Below, piece by piece: positions 50,007 to 64,000 of a DNA stretch of 64,000 bases. The notes beneath the pieces were generated by a model that ran no database searches, was not told the origin of the DNA, and saw only the letters and a list, made by a program, of their open reading frames with translations. Made by a program: the position numbers and the translations under genes. Source of the stretch: Homarus americanus (Eukaryota > Arthropoda > Malacostraca > Decapoda > Nephropidae); the NCBI RefSeq assembly GCF_018991925.1, contig NW_024755055.1, positions 811,496-875,495 on the forward strand, read 5' to 3'. Within the stretch, counting starts at the first letter, position 1, and each line of letters begins with the position of its first letter.

Positions 50007-51800
50007 GACGACAGTTTCTCGGTCTTCCCAGCCCATCCTTGGTCATTAAGGGTCTATGCTGTCCTGCCCTATTATGTTGTAGTGTGCTGTGTTACCACCA
50101 GGCATTGAGTATGAAAAGCAAGTCCGTGTTTGTTACTGTGTTTTGGGACTACACGGGGCATCGGGAAGTATGTTCTGTCTGGCTTTAGATGCTCGAGCCA
50201 CGAAGGGAAGAGGTTAAGTTAAAGTAATATTGATCTTGAAATCACTTGCTATTACAGCCTGTAGCTTGGTGCGCCGGGCACACTCCTCTAATGGGTAATG
50301 GAGTTAATTGGAACTGAGAGGGTGGGGGTTAGATTATGTTACAGATCGGGTTATGTTAGATTAGTTAAGCTGGTTTGTGTAAGTAATTCTTCATTTTCGC
50401 TGCCTGTTTCTGGACTTGCACACGCCTGTATCACCAATATTATCCATCATCTTCATGTACTAACTACCAGTATTCCCCCCGCCTATACTGTATGCTCCCA
50501 AAATCCTATTCATTCCTCTCAAAGATCGAACTGTAATCTTTCTTGAATGCCAAAGTTAATTTTCCTTAGAAGTCTCGATAAAATTTCAATTAAGTATGAA
50601 AGAAATATCCTTTAAAACACAAGACATAATTTCTTAAAAGGTATAAATGTTGGTACTGTATTGTTCCCCGCTCCTTCAAATTAGAAAGCCTCATCATTAT
50701 GCTGTACCAAGAGTGTTGTAGTTTTCCTGCCATTAGACTGTGTACATCCGGTCGATCCTTGGATACGGCTCTGGCGCACGTACAGACTACTATTTGCATA
50801 TTCTGTACGTTCATAGATTAATACTTGCGTGTGTCCTGTTGTGAATAAGACAACTCGAGCAAATGACAATGGATTTTAATTTCAAGAGATATCACGGTAT
50901 ATACGTATAAAACAATACAGTATATCAAACGAATACGATAATCAATATTTATAGTATTTTGTCAATGATCCAAAGTTATGATGATAAACACAAACACATT
51001 TATTACCGGGTTTGGCAGAACCAGGGGCCTCATTTTCAAAAGCATTTACAGGACTGTTTCTCTTTGTTTACCCCGTAACTGAAATTACAGTGCTGGATTC
51101 CCTACCCAGAGGTTCGTAGGTTATTTTTAACTGTCTGACTCCACCGTCTATTGACTATAGATAAAATAACAGTTTTGTTAACGGAAGTCTAGGAATTGTT
51201 GTGCTTCTTTGTCGATTAGTAGAGGGCTCTTATATCCATAGATATTACCATCTTGTATTTTTATTCGGAATTGACATTATCATGCACTTCTTGTTAGATA
51301 TGCAGAGTATCATATGAATATTAAGACACAGGACTTGGAGCAACGTGTACAAACTCGTAGCCTAAATAAAACGCTTAGAAATGATAGCACAACAATGTAT
51401 AGAATAAATGTTTTGAGTAACATTATAATCAGAGTTTCTTACTCTTGGGTTTCCTGTTTGCTGTCAAACATCTTGCACTCCGTCGTCAGAACTCAGTATC
51501 CGGTAAAGAAGATGCGGCTGTAATGATTGAATATCAGACCATAGCTTACAGCCCAGAGAAGTACAACACATATAACAGTGAGTGTACAGACCTCGTGGTA
51601 CCACCTCATACCAGGAAGACACACCTTGGGTCGGGACCCAAGGGACCTGACCTCGTCCGCTAATTACTTGAATTAGTGGGGGACTTGACCTACAACCACA
51701 CCTGACCAAGACACCTGGGCATGACCACACCTGGACACAGCTGTCCAGATCTAACCAGTTTAGTGTTAATTGGCGAAGGTCAAATGCCGGCTGCTCCTCC
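50007..51800. other. no gene seen
   Basis: No exon, RNA gene or element recognised on either strand. Confidence 0.45.
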
Positions 51801-51804
51801 CCCA

Positions 51805-51810
51805 TATAAA
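51805..51810 (+). promoter_or_regulatory. TATA box of a candidate promoter
   Basis: TATAAA stands in a GC-richer stretch, followed 40-50 bases on by two initiator-like TCATT motifs (51844 and 51850) and a CT-rich leader with a good donor at 52046. Confidence 0.4.
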
Positions 51811-51843
51811 GGTCCTACAGTCCTGCCCACGGGATTATTCCGG

Positions 51844-52045
51844 TCATTGTCATTCTGATTCTCAGTCTGGTTACTGTCATCTCTCTCCCGTCTGGGTCGT
51901 CATTCTGTTCACTTAAGGAGAGTCACGCTCGTCCCCTCCCCAGGTCGGGAGGGAGACCCCGGCGTCACCAGCTAAGCAGAGTCTCCCATAGGAGGCAGCC
52001 CAGCGAGCAGGTTACACGTTAGTCTTTGTCAGAACGATTCCTAGG
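51844..52045 (+). other. candidate non-coding first exon
   Basis: CT-rich sequence without a usable ATG, ending CTAGG|GTGAGT. This looks like a 5' UTR exon whose partner exons are not found in the window. An LTR leader is an alternative. Confidence 0.3.
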
Positions 52046-53767
52046 GTGAGTTACCTACTGTGTGGGAAGTGTATTCCTTTCATGTTTGTGTCCGAGTCAG
52101 TGGCGAGTAATGTAAACATAATGTGCTAAGACCCAGATATAATATTGATATTGATGTGTCCGTGTCATTGGGTGAATTAATAAATAGTTGTATCGAAGTG
52201 GTGTTTAACAAGTTGTCCCTTAAGAACGTATTACGTGATACACACTTCGTACTGTAGTATGATTGATACATACCGAATACTGAATACACTAGACACATCT
52301 ATTACTCAGTACCTTTCACAGTGGGTACATAACCGGATACTATAAATTTGACTTGCTGTCCTTCCCGTTATAAACTTGCTGTACACAAAAGTTGCCCGTA
52401 AACACATCTCACAGTCAGAAACCCAAGTTGACGGAAGCCAAAAGTCAACACGTCACGCCCTGTCTGTCCTCAGTGAATACGACGTTAAATTCAATTTAAT
52501 CTGTGCAAAGTTGTTTAGCATTATGACTGCGCTAGTTGTTAGTTTTGTTTGTATTTGGAATATCGGTACTAAAATATTTTATAGTAAGGTATCTGGGTCA
52601 TAATATTTTAGTAGTGTAATAATATATTTTGAGGTCATCAATACTCGGACATTGACCAGGAACCGAATCTAACCTAACCAAATCCGCTTGGACAATTCAG
52701 GTTCATTCTAGAATCAATCTTGTCCAACACTTTGATCTCAATTCCAGTACGTATATCATTTAGACAACTGTTCCTGAGAGTGATTATATTGTTTGAAGAT
52801 ACAGTATGTAATCATTGTATCCGATCATTATAATTTAGCTTAATTCTTTGGCCAATGCATTTCTCATATTTACCTTCAGATTTTTTTCGTAGATAACCCC
52901 AATACCTGGCCTTTGTTCAACACATACAGTGAAGAGCTCTGAGTTACAAGTTTTATACACTATACATTTAGCAGTTACAATTTTTGTCACGTGAATGACT
53001 AATGAAGAGATTTTTTCATACTAGGCTAACAGAACTAAGACTCCTACAAAATCTTCTGCGTAAAAGCCGTGGAGGTGTTTATATAGCACCAGAATATTAT
53101 TGCACAGAAGCCAAGGAAGTAGCGAACAATTCCTTTGATATTTTAATAGTAGGATCTGTATCTAGGCAAGAACAGATGATTCAGTAATTAACAGAGCAAT
53201 ACATATAAACTTTACTATTAATGTGTTTAGTACAGAAATTGACCAATTTTAGTTTACCTGTTTTCTTAAATCATGTTATGAAAGTAGAGTCGAGTGCACA
53301 AATTCCTACTCCCTGTCATTGCTACACCACGTGTACATTATTTTCTTAGAAATTCTGTTGAAGAAATTTGTTTCTTTCAAATTTAAATAAACGTTGATAT
53401 GCCTGTCAGTTTTCACTTACCTCGTCACATATGCAAGTCGTAATACTGGACCATAGGCTTGGCTATACAGAAGATCGCCGGCGCTGGCACCGGATTTATG
53501 CGAATTAATAACTATGTTGACCTCTTTTCGAAATGCTCTACACATGCTGTTAATCTTCTCTGATGCTGTATCCCTTGTGGCTGAAGCATCTCTCTATTTT
53601 ATATATGTTAACTAGTGTCATAAGCAGCTTCTTTTTTTTCTGTCGGAATAGTCACTACATTTCATTTTACACAGGCAAGGGTTTGCCCAATATGGTTCAA
53701 TAAACTCAGTCCAAAACGCTTTGCCTTGTCTTCGGGTGAAGCAATCACTAAGAACCTCCTTACTTAC
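52046..53767. other. no gene seen
   Basis: Mostly AT-rich. Frames at 52376-52603 and 53002-53187 show no recognisable domain or flanking splice sites I would trust. Confidence 0.4.
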
Positions 53768-54130
53768 CGGTCAGAACACAACTGAAACGAGGATACAAGG
53801 TCTGTGCGCCAGCCCACACGCTCAAACTAGCCTTCTGGCCAGTTGTTAGGTAGTCCTATGGGGTATGGGATGTTTGTTTGGGTTCACACTCAGGATGGGA
53901 TGGAGAAAGGAAACTCCCAATGTGCTCTCTGTAGACATGTTGTATTGGATGTACAATGCAGCTTGGTGCTGGGAAGGCAGCGTGGTTACAAGTGTGATGT
54001 AGAGAGAGCTGGTTGGTGAGGAGGCTCAGAGGAGGACAGCTTGTGGGTCGCCATGCTCGCCGGCGGGAGCGAGGACCGCCAGGCAGCGGCGGAGATGGTG
54101 TAGCTTGCTGCGGCTGTAGCTAGAAGAAGA
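53768..54130 (-). other. candidate first exon on the minus strand
   Basis: Downstream of the TATA box at 54161-54154 the minus strand is GC-rich, carries an ATG at 54054 opening only 22 codons (MATHKLSSSEPP...), and ends in CCG|GTAAGT at 53768. It could be a gene's leader exon with a short upstream frame, or an LTR. Partner exons were not found. Confidence 0.3.
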
Positions 54131-54153
54131 GAGAGGTCACCACGAGGTCAGGT

Positions 54154-54161
54154 CTTAAATA
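54154..54161 (-). promoter_or_regulatory. TATTTAAG TATA-like box (minus strand)
   Basis: TATTTAAG on the minus strand lies within an unusually GC-rich island (54040-54215) containing GCCGCC and CGCCGGCG motifs. Confidence 0.4.
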
Positions 54162-54199
54162 GCGGAGGTAGGCGTGGCTTACTAGTTGACCTCCGCCAT

Positions 54200-56404
<2,205 letters not shown>

Positions 56405-58393
56405 AAACATACTGTAGTTTGGGTAGTGAATATAAAATATTCATGTTATGCATATATCCCGATGGATGCAATTAAATAAATTAATATTCATGGTCACTTT
56501 GAATAATATTGTATGCTGTTGTATACGTAGTACCAGCAAATGACGCCCATTTTTTCTCTGAAAGAGGTTTGCGTCAACCCATGGTTCCTTAAAACAAGTG
56601 ACCTGGTAGTCTCTTTATATCAAAATAATGGTGCCATGCTCTTTGAAATAAACAACTCCATGGTGTCTCAGCCAAATCACCTGTGATCTCAAAATGAGTG
56701 ACTACAAGCTTTCTCTACATAATTATATTAGCCATAAAATTTTATTTTTGGGTAAACACGATTGAACTTTATGCAGAATTAGTAACTTCGCAATAGATTT
56801 AGCAAATACAGGTAATACATATGAAACGTAAATTCTAGGTCGAGGCGATGGCGTGTGTGTTAGTCACGAAGTGTTTGCACCGTTGCGTGGTTTGGACTAG
56901 CGTCCCATAAGCTGATGTGTATCTTGCAGATGCATTTGATGTTAGTGTAACATTCAACGTTACTCAGATTATGTCTTTATTTGTGTTTGTATATGACATT
57001 ATTTATTCGTGTGTGAACTTAATTATTTCACAAATTCAAGATCGTATTTCGGGGCAATTAAATCCGGGATGGCCACTGAACTATCGACAGTAGGACTGTA
57101 CTGCCAAAATACTGTACAGTATTATGCGTTAAATAATTTCATGCTTACAAGGAAAGGCGCTACTATTAGGTTTTACGAGTCTTTCTCTGTGCCCATGTAT
57201 GGTTAATGATTATAGATTACAGAACAATTACAGTACTGTGTGCAGATGATTGACATTAGATTAGTTGTGGTGAGGAAGCTAAAGTTTGACAACATGCAGG
57301 TTTACCTGGCATTTTGGCTCGTGGGTATCGATTTACTCGAAACCTTCGGTCCACGGTTAGCAGCCATGAATTGCTAGTGTTCATTTTATTTATTTACAGT
57401 ACAAGTTAGTAGTCGAGTCAAATATTTTTTTCAGTAACATTAAGATTCATTATGCGGTTTTAATATCTTTTGCCTTCAGAGATCACCATAAAGAATGAAA
57501 ACTAATTTAATCTACGTCATTAAAACTGATTTCCCATTATTTACCTTAGATATATTTGATGATGCTTAACACCAGTTTATGTATTATAGGCAGAAATAAT
57601 TGATTGTTTGCCTAATTCTTTTCATAGCATCAGACAATTACGTGGTTGGCCTTGACCGTGTGTACTGTACAGTACGTATAGCGCTATTATGGCATTCAGT
57701 AATAGCCCTAATCATTGTTTACCTCTCAACATAACTACAGTGAAAGTTGGCATTATTTATAAAACACCTTTCATACATTGTGGGATAAAATTTCACTGGC
57801 TGATGCAACAGGTTGTGTCGAATAATTTTGTTTTCACTTGCATGAGATAGCAATCGACGCGGCATAAATGTCTACCCTCTTACTGTTGTTTACTCACTGC
57901 CGAAATGGTTATAGCTGTGGTAGGATTAAAAAAATAAACATTCCGCAGACAAACTCTACGGCCTATAGAATCAGAGGTAATGTACAATGATACTATAACC
58001 TGGGCCTGCTTGGGTGCTTTTCAAATGACTTGACAAAAACGGGTTTCCTAAAAAAAAAAAATAGCAACTTCCAAGAGGTGCGTTATCTTATCATGTCCAA
58101 TCGTAAGTACAGTACTTCACTCTAATCACGATGGACTCGGGGATAAGTTCTTTTATCTTCAAGTGATTTCTGAAGGAAACTTGTTGATTGAAAATGAAGG
58201 CTCATCTGATATTGGGACAGATAAGAGCTTCTTTGGTGTGTTGTGTTTACCTAGGGTGACTGACCCAAAGGTGACATTTAATTAGCGATTAACACGGAAT
58301 TAGAGAAGCTCAAATGGGTATCATATGAAAATAAATAAATTAACATAAGTATTATCTTAAAAAAGTGAGTCAAAAGTCTCCATACATAGGCAA
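56405..58393. other. no gene seen
   Basis: AT-rich unique sequence with small frames. Nothing recognised. Confidence 0.45.
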
Positions 58394-58550
58394 AATGATC
58401 ACTTTATTATGCAATCACTTGTAAGTCACAAAATATGCTCTGTGTGGGCACCATGAGTGAAAGGAACGCATTCGTATGTGCGTTCAGTGTAATGGTGCCC
58501 ACACAGCATATTTCGTGACTTACAAGTGATTGCATAATAAAGTGATCATT
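58394..58550. repeat. long near-perfect hairpin (61/59-bp arms)
   Basis: Arm 58394-58454 and arm 58492-58550 are reverse complements except for one substitution and one two-base indel. The 37-base loop contains a further 7-base stem (GAACGCA at 58464, TGCGTTC at 58479). It could be a short foldback element, a hairpin RNA source, or a palindromic duplication. Confidence 0.9.
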
Positions 58551-58865
58551 GTCTGGGTTAGTAGTGTCCGTTAGTCAAATATTAAAAGGGACGTCCAGTC
58601 GTGAGGGGCTCAGCATGAATTGTAAGTACCCTGGCCATTAACAATCAATGTGCTTCAGGGTCTTTAAGTGAGTATTTTAGAATACGAAATACATTAGTCA
58701 TCGACAATTAATATTCACTCACTGAGGTCCCAGGTACCCAGTGATAATTCCCCTGAGACTCCACAATGGGGAGGCCTGGGACCACACCTCCTGTGACAAC
58801 AGACCACGTGATGTCCTCATGATGCTACGACACCACGTAGTGAATGAGTTGCTACAACATCATGT

Positions 58866-59180
58866 GAGGCCCCTCATAACACCATCTGTGAGGGAATTAC
58901 TACACCACGTGATGCCCCTCATAACACCATCCGTGAGGGAATTACTACGCCATGTGATGCCCCTCATAACACCATCTGTGAGGGAATTATTGCACCACAT
59001 CAGGCCCCTCATAACACCATCTGTGAGGGAATTACTACATCATCAGGCCCCTCATAACACCATCTGTGAGGGAATTACTACACCACGTCAAGCCTCTCAT
59101 AACACCACCTGTGAGGGAACTACTACTCCACGTGATGCCCCTCATAACACCATCTGTGATGGAGTTACTACACTACGTGT
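58866..59180. repeat. 45-bp minisatellite
   Basis: About seven units of CCCCTCATAACACCATCTGT followed by GAGGGAATTACTACACCAC and a short variable end. Being a multiple of three, it keeps an incidental frame open. Confidence 0.93.
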
Positions 59181-59299
59181 GTGCTGTTCAACACCTCAGC
59201 TCACATGATCTACGTGACCTCAGCTGTAAACATTAATCTGTATGTTCACTGTGTGTTCCTTTACCTTTCTCTAATGAAGGCTTTTGTTAAACCACCAAT

Positions 59300-59390
59300 G
59301 TATGTAATAAGTCATTTATGTCCAATGCATATTTTCAGCCTTCGGGCTGCAGAACTTTTTCAATAAACCGTTTATTATTATTATTATTAA
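59300..59390 (+). mobile_element. LINE 3' end, severely 5'-truncated
   Basis: Shares with the LINE ending at 23533 the phrases ATATTTTCA-CCTTC-GGCTGC and TTTCAATAAACCGTT followed by (ATT)n. Only the last ~90 bases of the 3' UTR are present. Confidence 0.75.
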
Positions 59391-59765
59391 TCAATGTCTG
59401 TGACTGCTGCCATGGCTAAGCTACAGTACAAGAAGCCTAGTCTCAATTAACTGCATCAAAATTAGCTTTGGTAATATTTCATCAGTATAATATAGCCAGA
59501 GGTGCAGAGTTAGTGTGGTCGATCCATTTCATTTGTAATTCCTCTCGTTATTTATATTATATCGCAATATAAATATAAAAGTTGTATTAAATCTGATAAT
59601 AATAAACACCAAGCTCAGTCACTTACAAGTAATGGTGGTGATGGTCGCTGATAAAACATTTAATAGGTCCATTAAATCAGAATCGTTAATTGGATGGACG
59701 TCAGGAATATTGACTGATAAAAAGATAAAACATCCACAGTTACACAGATAAGGATCATACAACTA

Positions 59766-59875
59766 GGAGCATCTGAGAATGTTGATTATAGTGCGTGTTT
59801 ATGAGAATGTTGATTACAGTGTATGTATCTGAGAATGTTGATTACAGCGCGTTTCTGAGAATGTTGAATAATTGA
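59766..59875. repeat. ~30-bp imperfect tandem repeat
   Basis: Four copies of TGAGAATGTTGATTAYAGYG with variable spacers. Confidence 0.8.
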
Positions 59876-61485
59876 ATGCATATATAAGAATGTTAAGTGC
59901 AATATAGATGACAGGGAATACGCTAGGGATACACGCTCTAAGTTATTTACTGCCTGAACTCACGTCAGCACTATAGTACAGTATTTTCAAATATTCATAC
60001 TGATCGAAGCTGCGGCTGTATCACGTTGGCCTGCAAATCCTGTATTGATATGACTCGTACAACGCCACTTCTACCTCCAAGTAATTTCTAGTCTGCTGAA
60101 AAATGAAGTGGGTCAGTTAAATATCATACCAATGGACTACAGACCCAGTGGATAAGGCATTTATGTATGTATATGAAATTCAAGATACCTAAACAAATTG
60201 ATTAGATCAGTTTTATTGATAATTTGCATAAGAAAAATAGCTAAGGTAGAAATATTGAAATTTAGTTACTTTCTATAAAGGTTTATACTCTACTACAGGA
60301 ACGACAAATTGACGTCGTTAAGAGCTCTCTATGTACAATTATACTGTAGTTTGTTGTGCTCGCCCAAGTGTACTGTAGCCTTGTGTCATCATTGTTAAGA
60401 CTAATTCAAGAGAAACAATCTTTACTCTGCCTTTGACCATTTTACTTACTTTTTTTTAACGTTACGTCAGATATTCTACCCCCGTCATGTATACCTTTGA
60501 TTATAATTTCAACAGTATCATAATGCATTATCTATTGTTAATGACAAAATAATGCCACCACAACTGGCAGTCCTTCTAGTCGATCAATCAACACGCACGC
60601 ACCTTAGTTCAGACTGCTAGTGTATACAGACGGACTCACAGTACACTACAGTTTATATTTTATTTGAGCTTAGATATAAATAAAAAATACTGTGCAGAAA
60701 TGTATATTGTCCACGAATATGTTTACTTGCATTTTAATGTTGCTTGGGGAAGGTTTTCTACCTGAGGTGATGCCCCCCCCCCGCCACATGCTCAGTCCCA
60801 TACATTACGTAATCGCAACTTTGAAAATAAAGAATTATACCAGAAAGCCATCACCAAAAGCAGGTCAAATTTGTGTTAGGCAGTGGTAGCGGTGATGGAA
60901 TCACCTGTACCCTTCCACTAATTATTCAAGAACCAGGAAGCCTGTCGGCGAGACCTTCTCTTAGTGACCTTTCGTATCATTCTTTCTACAGTAGTAAAAG
61001 GTGAGTAATCAACGTACGATAATTAATATTTTACTTCCAAAGTACATTTACTTAATACGACTTATCACGTCACATTTTCACATCACACGCAAGAGATCGA
61101 TATAGTTGAATTGTTTATTTTGTGGACCACTGGACACTGCTAGAATGGTCGACCTTTATGAACCTTCGACTCAAGCTCTGTTGCCTAAGTCCTGGAGGGT
61201 ATCGTGTTCCTGATAATCCTTCACACTGTTCAGTGTTACCACAAAAGTAAAATATACTGTGCATGTGGGTGATTTGTTTAACGAGTTCCGATTTTTTAGG
61301 CTAAGAGCTTATTATAAATAATCTATTGGCGTTATTTACTTCAGCCGAAACCAATCGTGTGTGTCCTTGAGAAATGACATCACTGATAGAGCCGGGTACA
61401 GTTTTATGATCTAAACAGTGATACAAATTCAGTACTGTACTGGCAATTCATGAAAAAAAATATATAGATATGACTGAGGTCACTG

Positions 61486-61486
<1 letters not shown>
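59876..61486. other. no gene seen
   Basis: AT-rich unique sequence with a C-tract near 60772. No exon or element recognised. Confidence 0.45.

Positions 61487-61517
<31 letters not shown>
61487..61517. repeat. (GT)n microsatellite
   Basis: About 15 GT units. Confidence 0.93.
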
Positions 61518-61520
<3 letters not shown>

Positions 61521-61599
61521 CTGGTCAGGCCATCGACCGGTTCCAGACGTATTGGGCACGTTCAAGGAACTTCATGAATAGTAATGTTTTCTTCCTGTA

Positions 61600-62760
61600 A
61601 GTGTGGTGGTGGTGCTTGTCAGTGTGTGTGGTGGTGGTGGTGTCAGCGTGTGTGGTGGTGGTGGTGTCAGTGTGTGTGGTGGTGGTGGTATCAGTGTGGT
61701 GGTGGTGCTTGTCAGTGTGTGGTGGTGGTGTCAGTGTGAGTGGTGGTGGTGGTGTCAGTGTGGTGGTGGTGGTGTCAGTGTGGGTGGTGGTGGTGTCAGC
61801 GTGTGTGGTGGTGGTGGTGTCAGTGTGTGTGGTGGTGGTGGTGTCAGTGTGTGTGGTGGTGGTGGTATCAGTGTGGTGGTGGTGCTTGTCAGTGTGTGGT
61901 GGTGGTGTCAGTGTGAGTGGTGGTGGTGGTGTCAGTGTGAGTGGTGGTGGTCAGTGTGGGTGGTGGTGGTGTGCAGCGTGTGTGGTGGTGGTGGTGTCAG
62001 CGTGTGTGGTGGTGGTGGTGTCAGTGTGTGTGGTGGTGGTGGTGTCAGTGTGGTGGTGGTGGCATCAGTGTGGTGGTGGTGTCAGGGTCTTGAGTGGTGG
62101 CGTATCAGTGTGGTGGTGGTGCTTGTCAGTGTGTGGTGGTGGTGTCAGTGCGTTGGTGGTGGGGTGTCAGTGTGGTGGTGGTGGTGTCAGCGTGTGTGGT
62201 GGTGGTGTGTCAGTGTGTGTGGTGGTGGTGGTATCAGTGTGGTGGTGGTGCTTGTCAGGCGGTGTGGTGGTGGTGTCAGTGTGTGTGGTGGTGGTGTCAG
62301 TGTGTGTGTGTGGTGTTGGTGGTGGTGTGGTGCGTTGGTGGTGGTGTCAGTGTGGTGGTGGTGGTGTCAGCGTGTGTGGTGGTGGTGGTGTCAGTGTGTG
62401 TGGTGGTGGTGGTGTCAGTGCGGTGGTGGTGGTGTCAGTGTGAGTGGTGGTGGGGTGTCAGCGTGTGTGGGTGGTGGTGGTGTCAGCGTGTGTGGTGGTG
62501 GTGGTGTCAGCGTTGTGTGGTGGTGGTGTCAGCGTTGTGTGGTGGTGGTGTCAGTGTGTGTGTGGTGGTGTCGGTGTGGTGGTGTGGTGGTGGTCAGTGT
62601 GTGGTGGTGTGTCAGTGTGTGGTGGTGGTGTCAGTGGTGGTGGTGGTGTCAGTGTGTGGTGGTGGTGTAGTGTGTGGTGGTGGTGTGTGTGTGGTGGTGG
62701 TGTCAGTGTGTGGTGGTGTAAGTGTGTGTGGTGCTGTCAGTATGTGTGTGGTGCTGTGTC
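61600..62760. repeat. GGT/GTGTCAGTGT strand-biased minisatellite
   Basis: More than 1.1 kb of variable units made of (GGT)n plus GTCAGTGTGT, with almost no C except in the single GTCAG step. Long frames of V, C, W, G and S are artefacts of the repeat. The unit length varies (about 18-27 bases). Confidence 0.95.
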
Positions 62761-63077
62761 AGTGGAAGGGTGTCCTGTGTTAATGGGGTGGGTCCTGGTG
62801 TTAATGGGAGGGTGTGGTCGTGGTGTTAGTGGGAGTGGTGTGTCCTGGTGTTAATGGGAGGGTGTGGTCGTGGTGTTAGTGGGAGGGATGTGGTCGTGGT
62901 GTTAGTGGGAGGTGTGGTCGTGGTGTTAATGGGAGGGTGTGGTCGTGATGTTAATGGGGAGGGTGTGGTCGTGATGTTAGTGGGAGGGTGTGGTCCTGGT
63001 GTTAGTGGGAGGGTGTGGTCGTGGTGTTAATGGGATGGTGTGGTCCTGGTGTTAATGGGAGGGTGTGGTCCTGATGT
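62761..63077. repeat. ~25-bp minisatellite
   Basis: About 12 copies of GTGGTCGTGGTGTTARTGGG plus AGGGT. It adjoins the previous array and is also G/T-rich on the plus strand. Confidence 0.93.
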
Positions 63078-64000
63078 AACTGCTTGTATCTATAACATAA
63101 GGTCCTTAAACGTGTAAAAAGATTAGTTATTATGACACTATTCCATCAGCAATTAAAAACTTCATATACGCTATCGAGTTTGTGCTGTTCCTGCCTTGTT
63201 TGGTCACGCTGTTCAACACCATTTTCATCTTGTCACTAAATGAGAAATTTTTAGTTATATTTGTATTGGTCATCCAGAATCCCACTTCAAGCATTCTTTC
63301 ACCTCACCCATTATTGAACATTCCTCTCTGTTTATCCTACATACTTTTTATCGTTTATTATTCATTCCAATCATTCTTCTCAACTTTCATGTCTGACGAA
63401 CATCTTGACTGATTCTGACTTATATTCCTTGGCAACTCTTGGTACAGCGAAACAAACAAGTCAAGGTCGAGCTTAAACTTCATGATCCCAGATCGATGTT
63501 ATTGAGCGGGGATATATAATTAGACCCTCCCTACCTGGAGAAGCCAGGCCTAACAACAAAACCCGTTGATTGTGAGCAGGGTAACAAGCAGCAGTGGTCT
63601 CGCTCAGCCAAGATAACTCCCGAATGACTAATATAACTTAGGAAATTATAAAGTCCTGTAGAGACAGAGTAATATACCGCATCCAAACAGTTTAAATAAT
63701 GCCGGGTGTTTTGGGGAGGCCAGAATAATCTTCAGTAACACCTCAATAACCCAGAGTACATGATAACAGGATTGACCGAGATAGCAGCCCAAGATACCTA
63801 AGCAGCCAAGAGAAGCAGGAACAAACCACAGTAACCCACCTGGCAGCTCACCATAGTAAACTTTAGATACATTTCGGGAGTTATTGATGTGGTAAGCCCA
63901 TCGATATCTCTTTGAAGTAATTTATGCATTTAAGCTAATTATAAAATAATAAACATTTTCTTGATTGTGACACTATTAGTTATTATTAACTGATATAAAG
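63078..64000. other. no gene seen
   Basis: AT-rich unique sequence with a small frame at 63182-63412. Nothing recognised. Confidence 0.45.

Noticed and set aside
49595..50046. Minus-strand frames with WLHGPVGPV repeats
   Set aside because: They arise from the 34-bp array; frames differ along its length and no unique coding sequence adjoins.
58741..59208. 155-residue frame with PSVRELLHH repeats
   Set aside because: Explained by a 45-bp minisatellite; no unique coding flank.
61601..62854. Frames of 136-355 residues rich in V, C, W and G
   Set aside because: They are translations of a GT-rich tandem repeat with no unique sequence or splice context.

Overview
The window looks like nuclear DNA of an arthropod, most likely a decapod crustacean. 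The reasons are GT-AG introns of 0.1 to 8 kb, repeated TTAGG-type runs (about 84-125, 13868-13886, 46531-46556), very many minisatellites, several non-LTR retrotransposon and Tc1/mariner-type remnants, and an abundance of GTACTGTACTG pentamer runs. The order is inferred from general character, not from a marker gene. Most of the 64 kb is non-coding; I can support three protein-coding genes.

Gene 1 (+, 200-5780) is the 3' part of a single-pass membrane protein. Seven exons keep one reading frame through to a stop and give 905 visible residues: a short extracellular end resembling the end of a ZP (zona pellucida/cuticlin) domain, one membrane helix, and a long Ser/Pro-rich cytoplasmic tail with three copies of a P-x-W-[ND]-V module. 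Its 5' exons lie left of the window. Gene 2 (-, 15921-19585) is an intronless orphan gene made of in-frame tandem repeats of 7, 8, 8 and 12 residues between unique ends; a net frame change in irregular repeat units near 17236-17400 splits it. Gene 3 (-, 32166-47461) is a complete six-exon sphingolipid delta-4 desaturase (DEGS1 / Drosophila ifc) of 323 residues, with all three histidine boxes in place and intron 1 of about 7.8 kb.

Between and inside the genes lie a 2 kb array of a 29-bp minisatellite (8836-10812); other arrays at 3661, 4027, 14969, 49769, 58866, 59766 and 61600-63077; short non-autonomous DNA transposons with Tigger/pogo-like inverted ends and TA target sites (21740, 30844, 37038, 42561); a related element carrying internal ~95-bp repeats (27462); a Tc1-type transposase fragment (30002); a tRNA-derived SINE (33700-34002); LINE fragments, one nested in another (44041-45960); an inverted-repeat element inside intron 2 (38597-38924); and a near-perfect 61-bp hairpin (58394-58550).

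The right third (47.5-64 kb) has no coding exon I can defend. It has two promoter-like stretches with TATA boxes and good splice donors (51805-52045 on +, 54161-53768 on -), which may be first exons of genes or LTR leaders. I see no operon, CRISPR, rRNA or clear free-standing tRNA gene. The three genes share no evident pathway.
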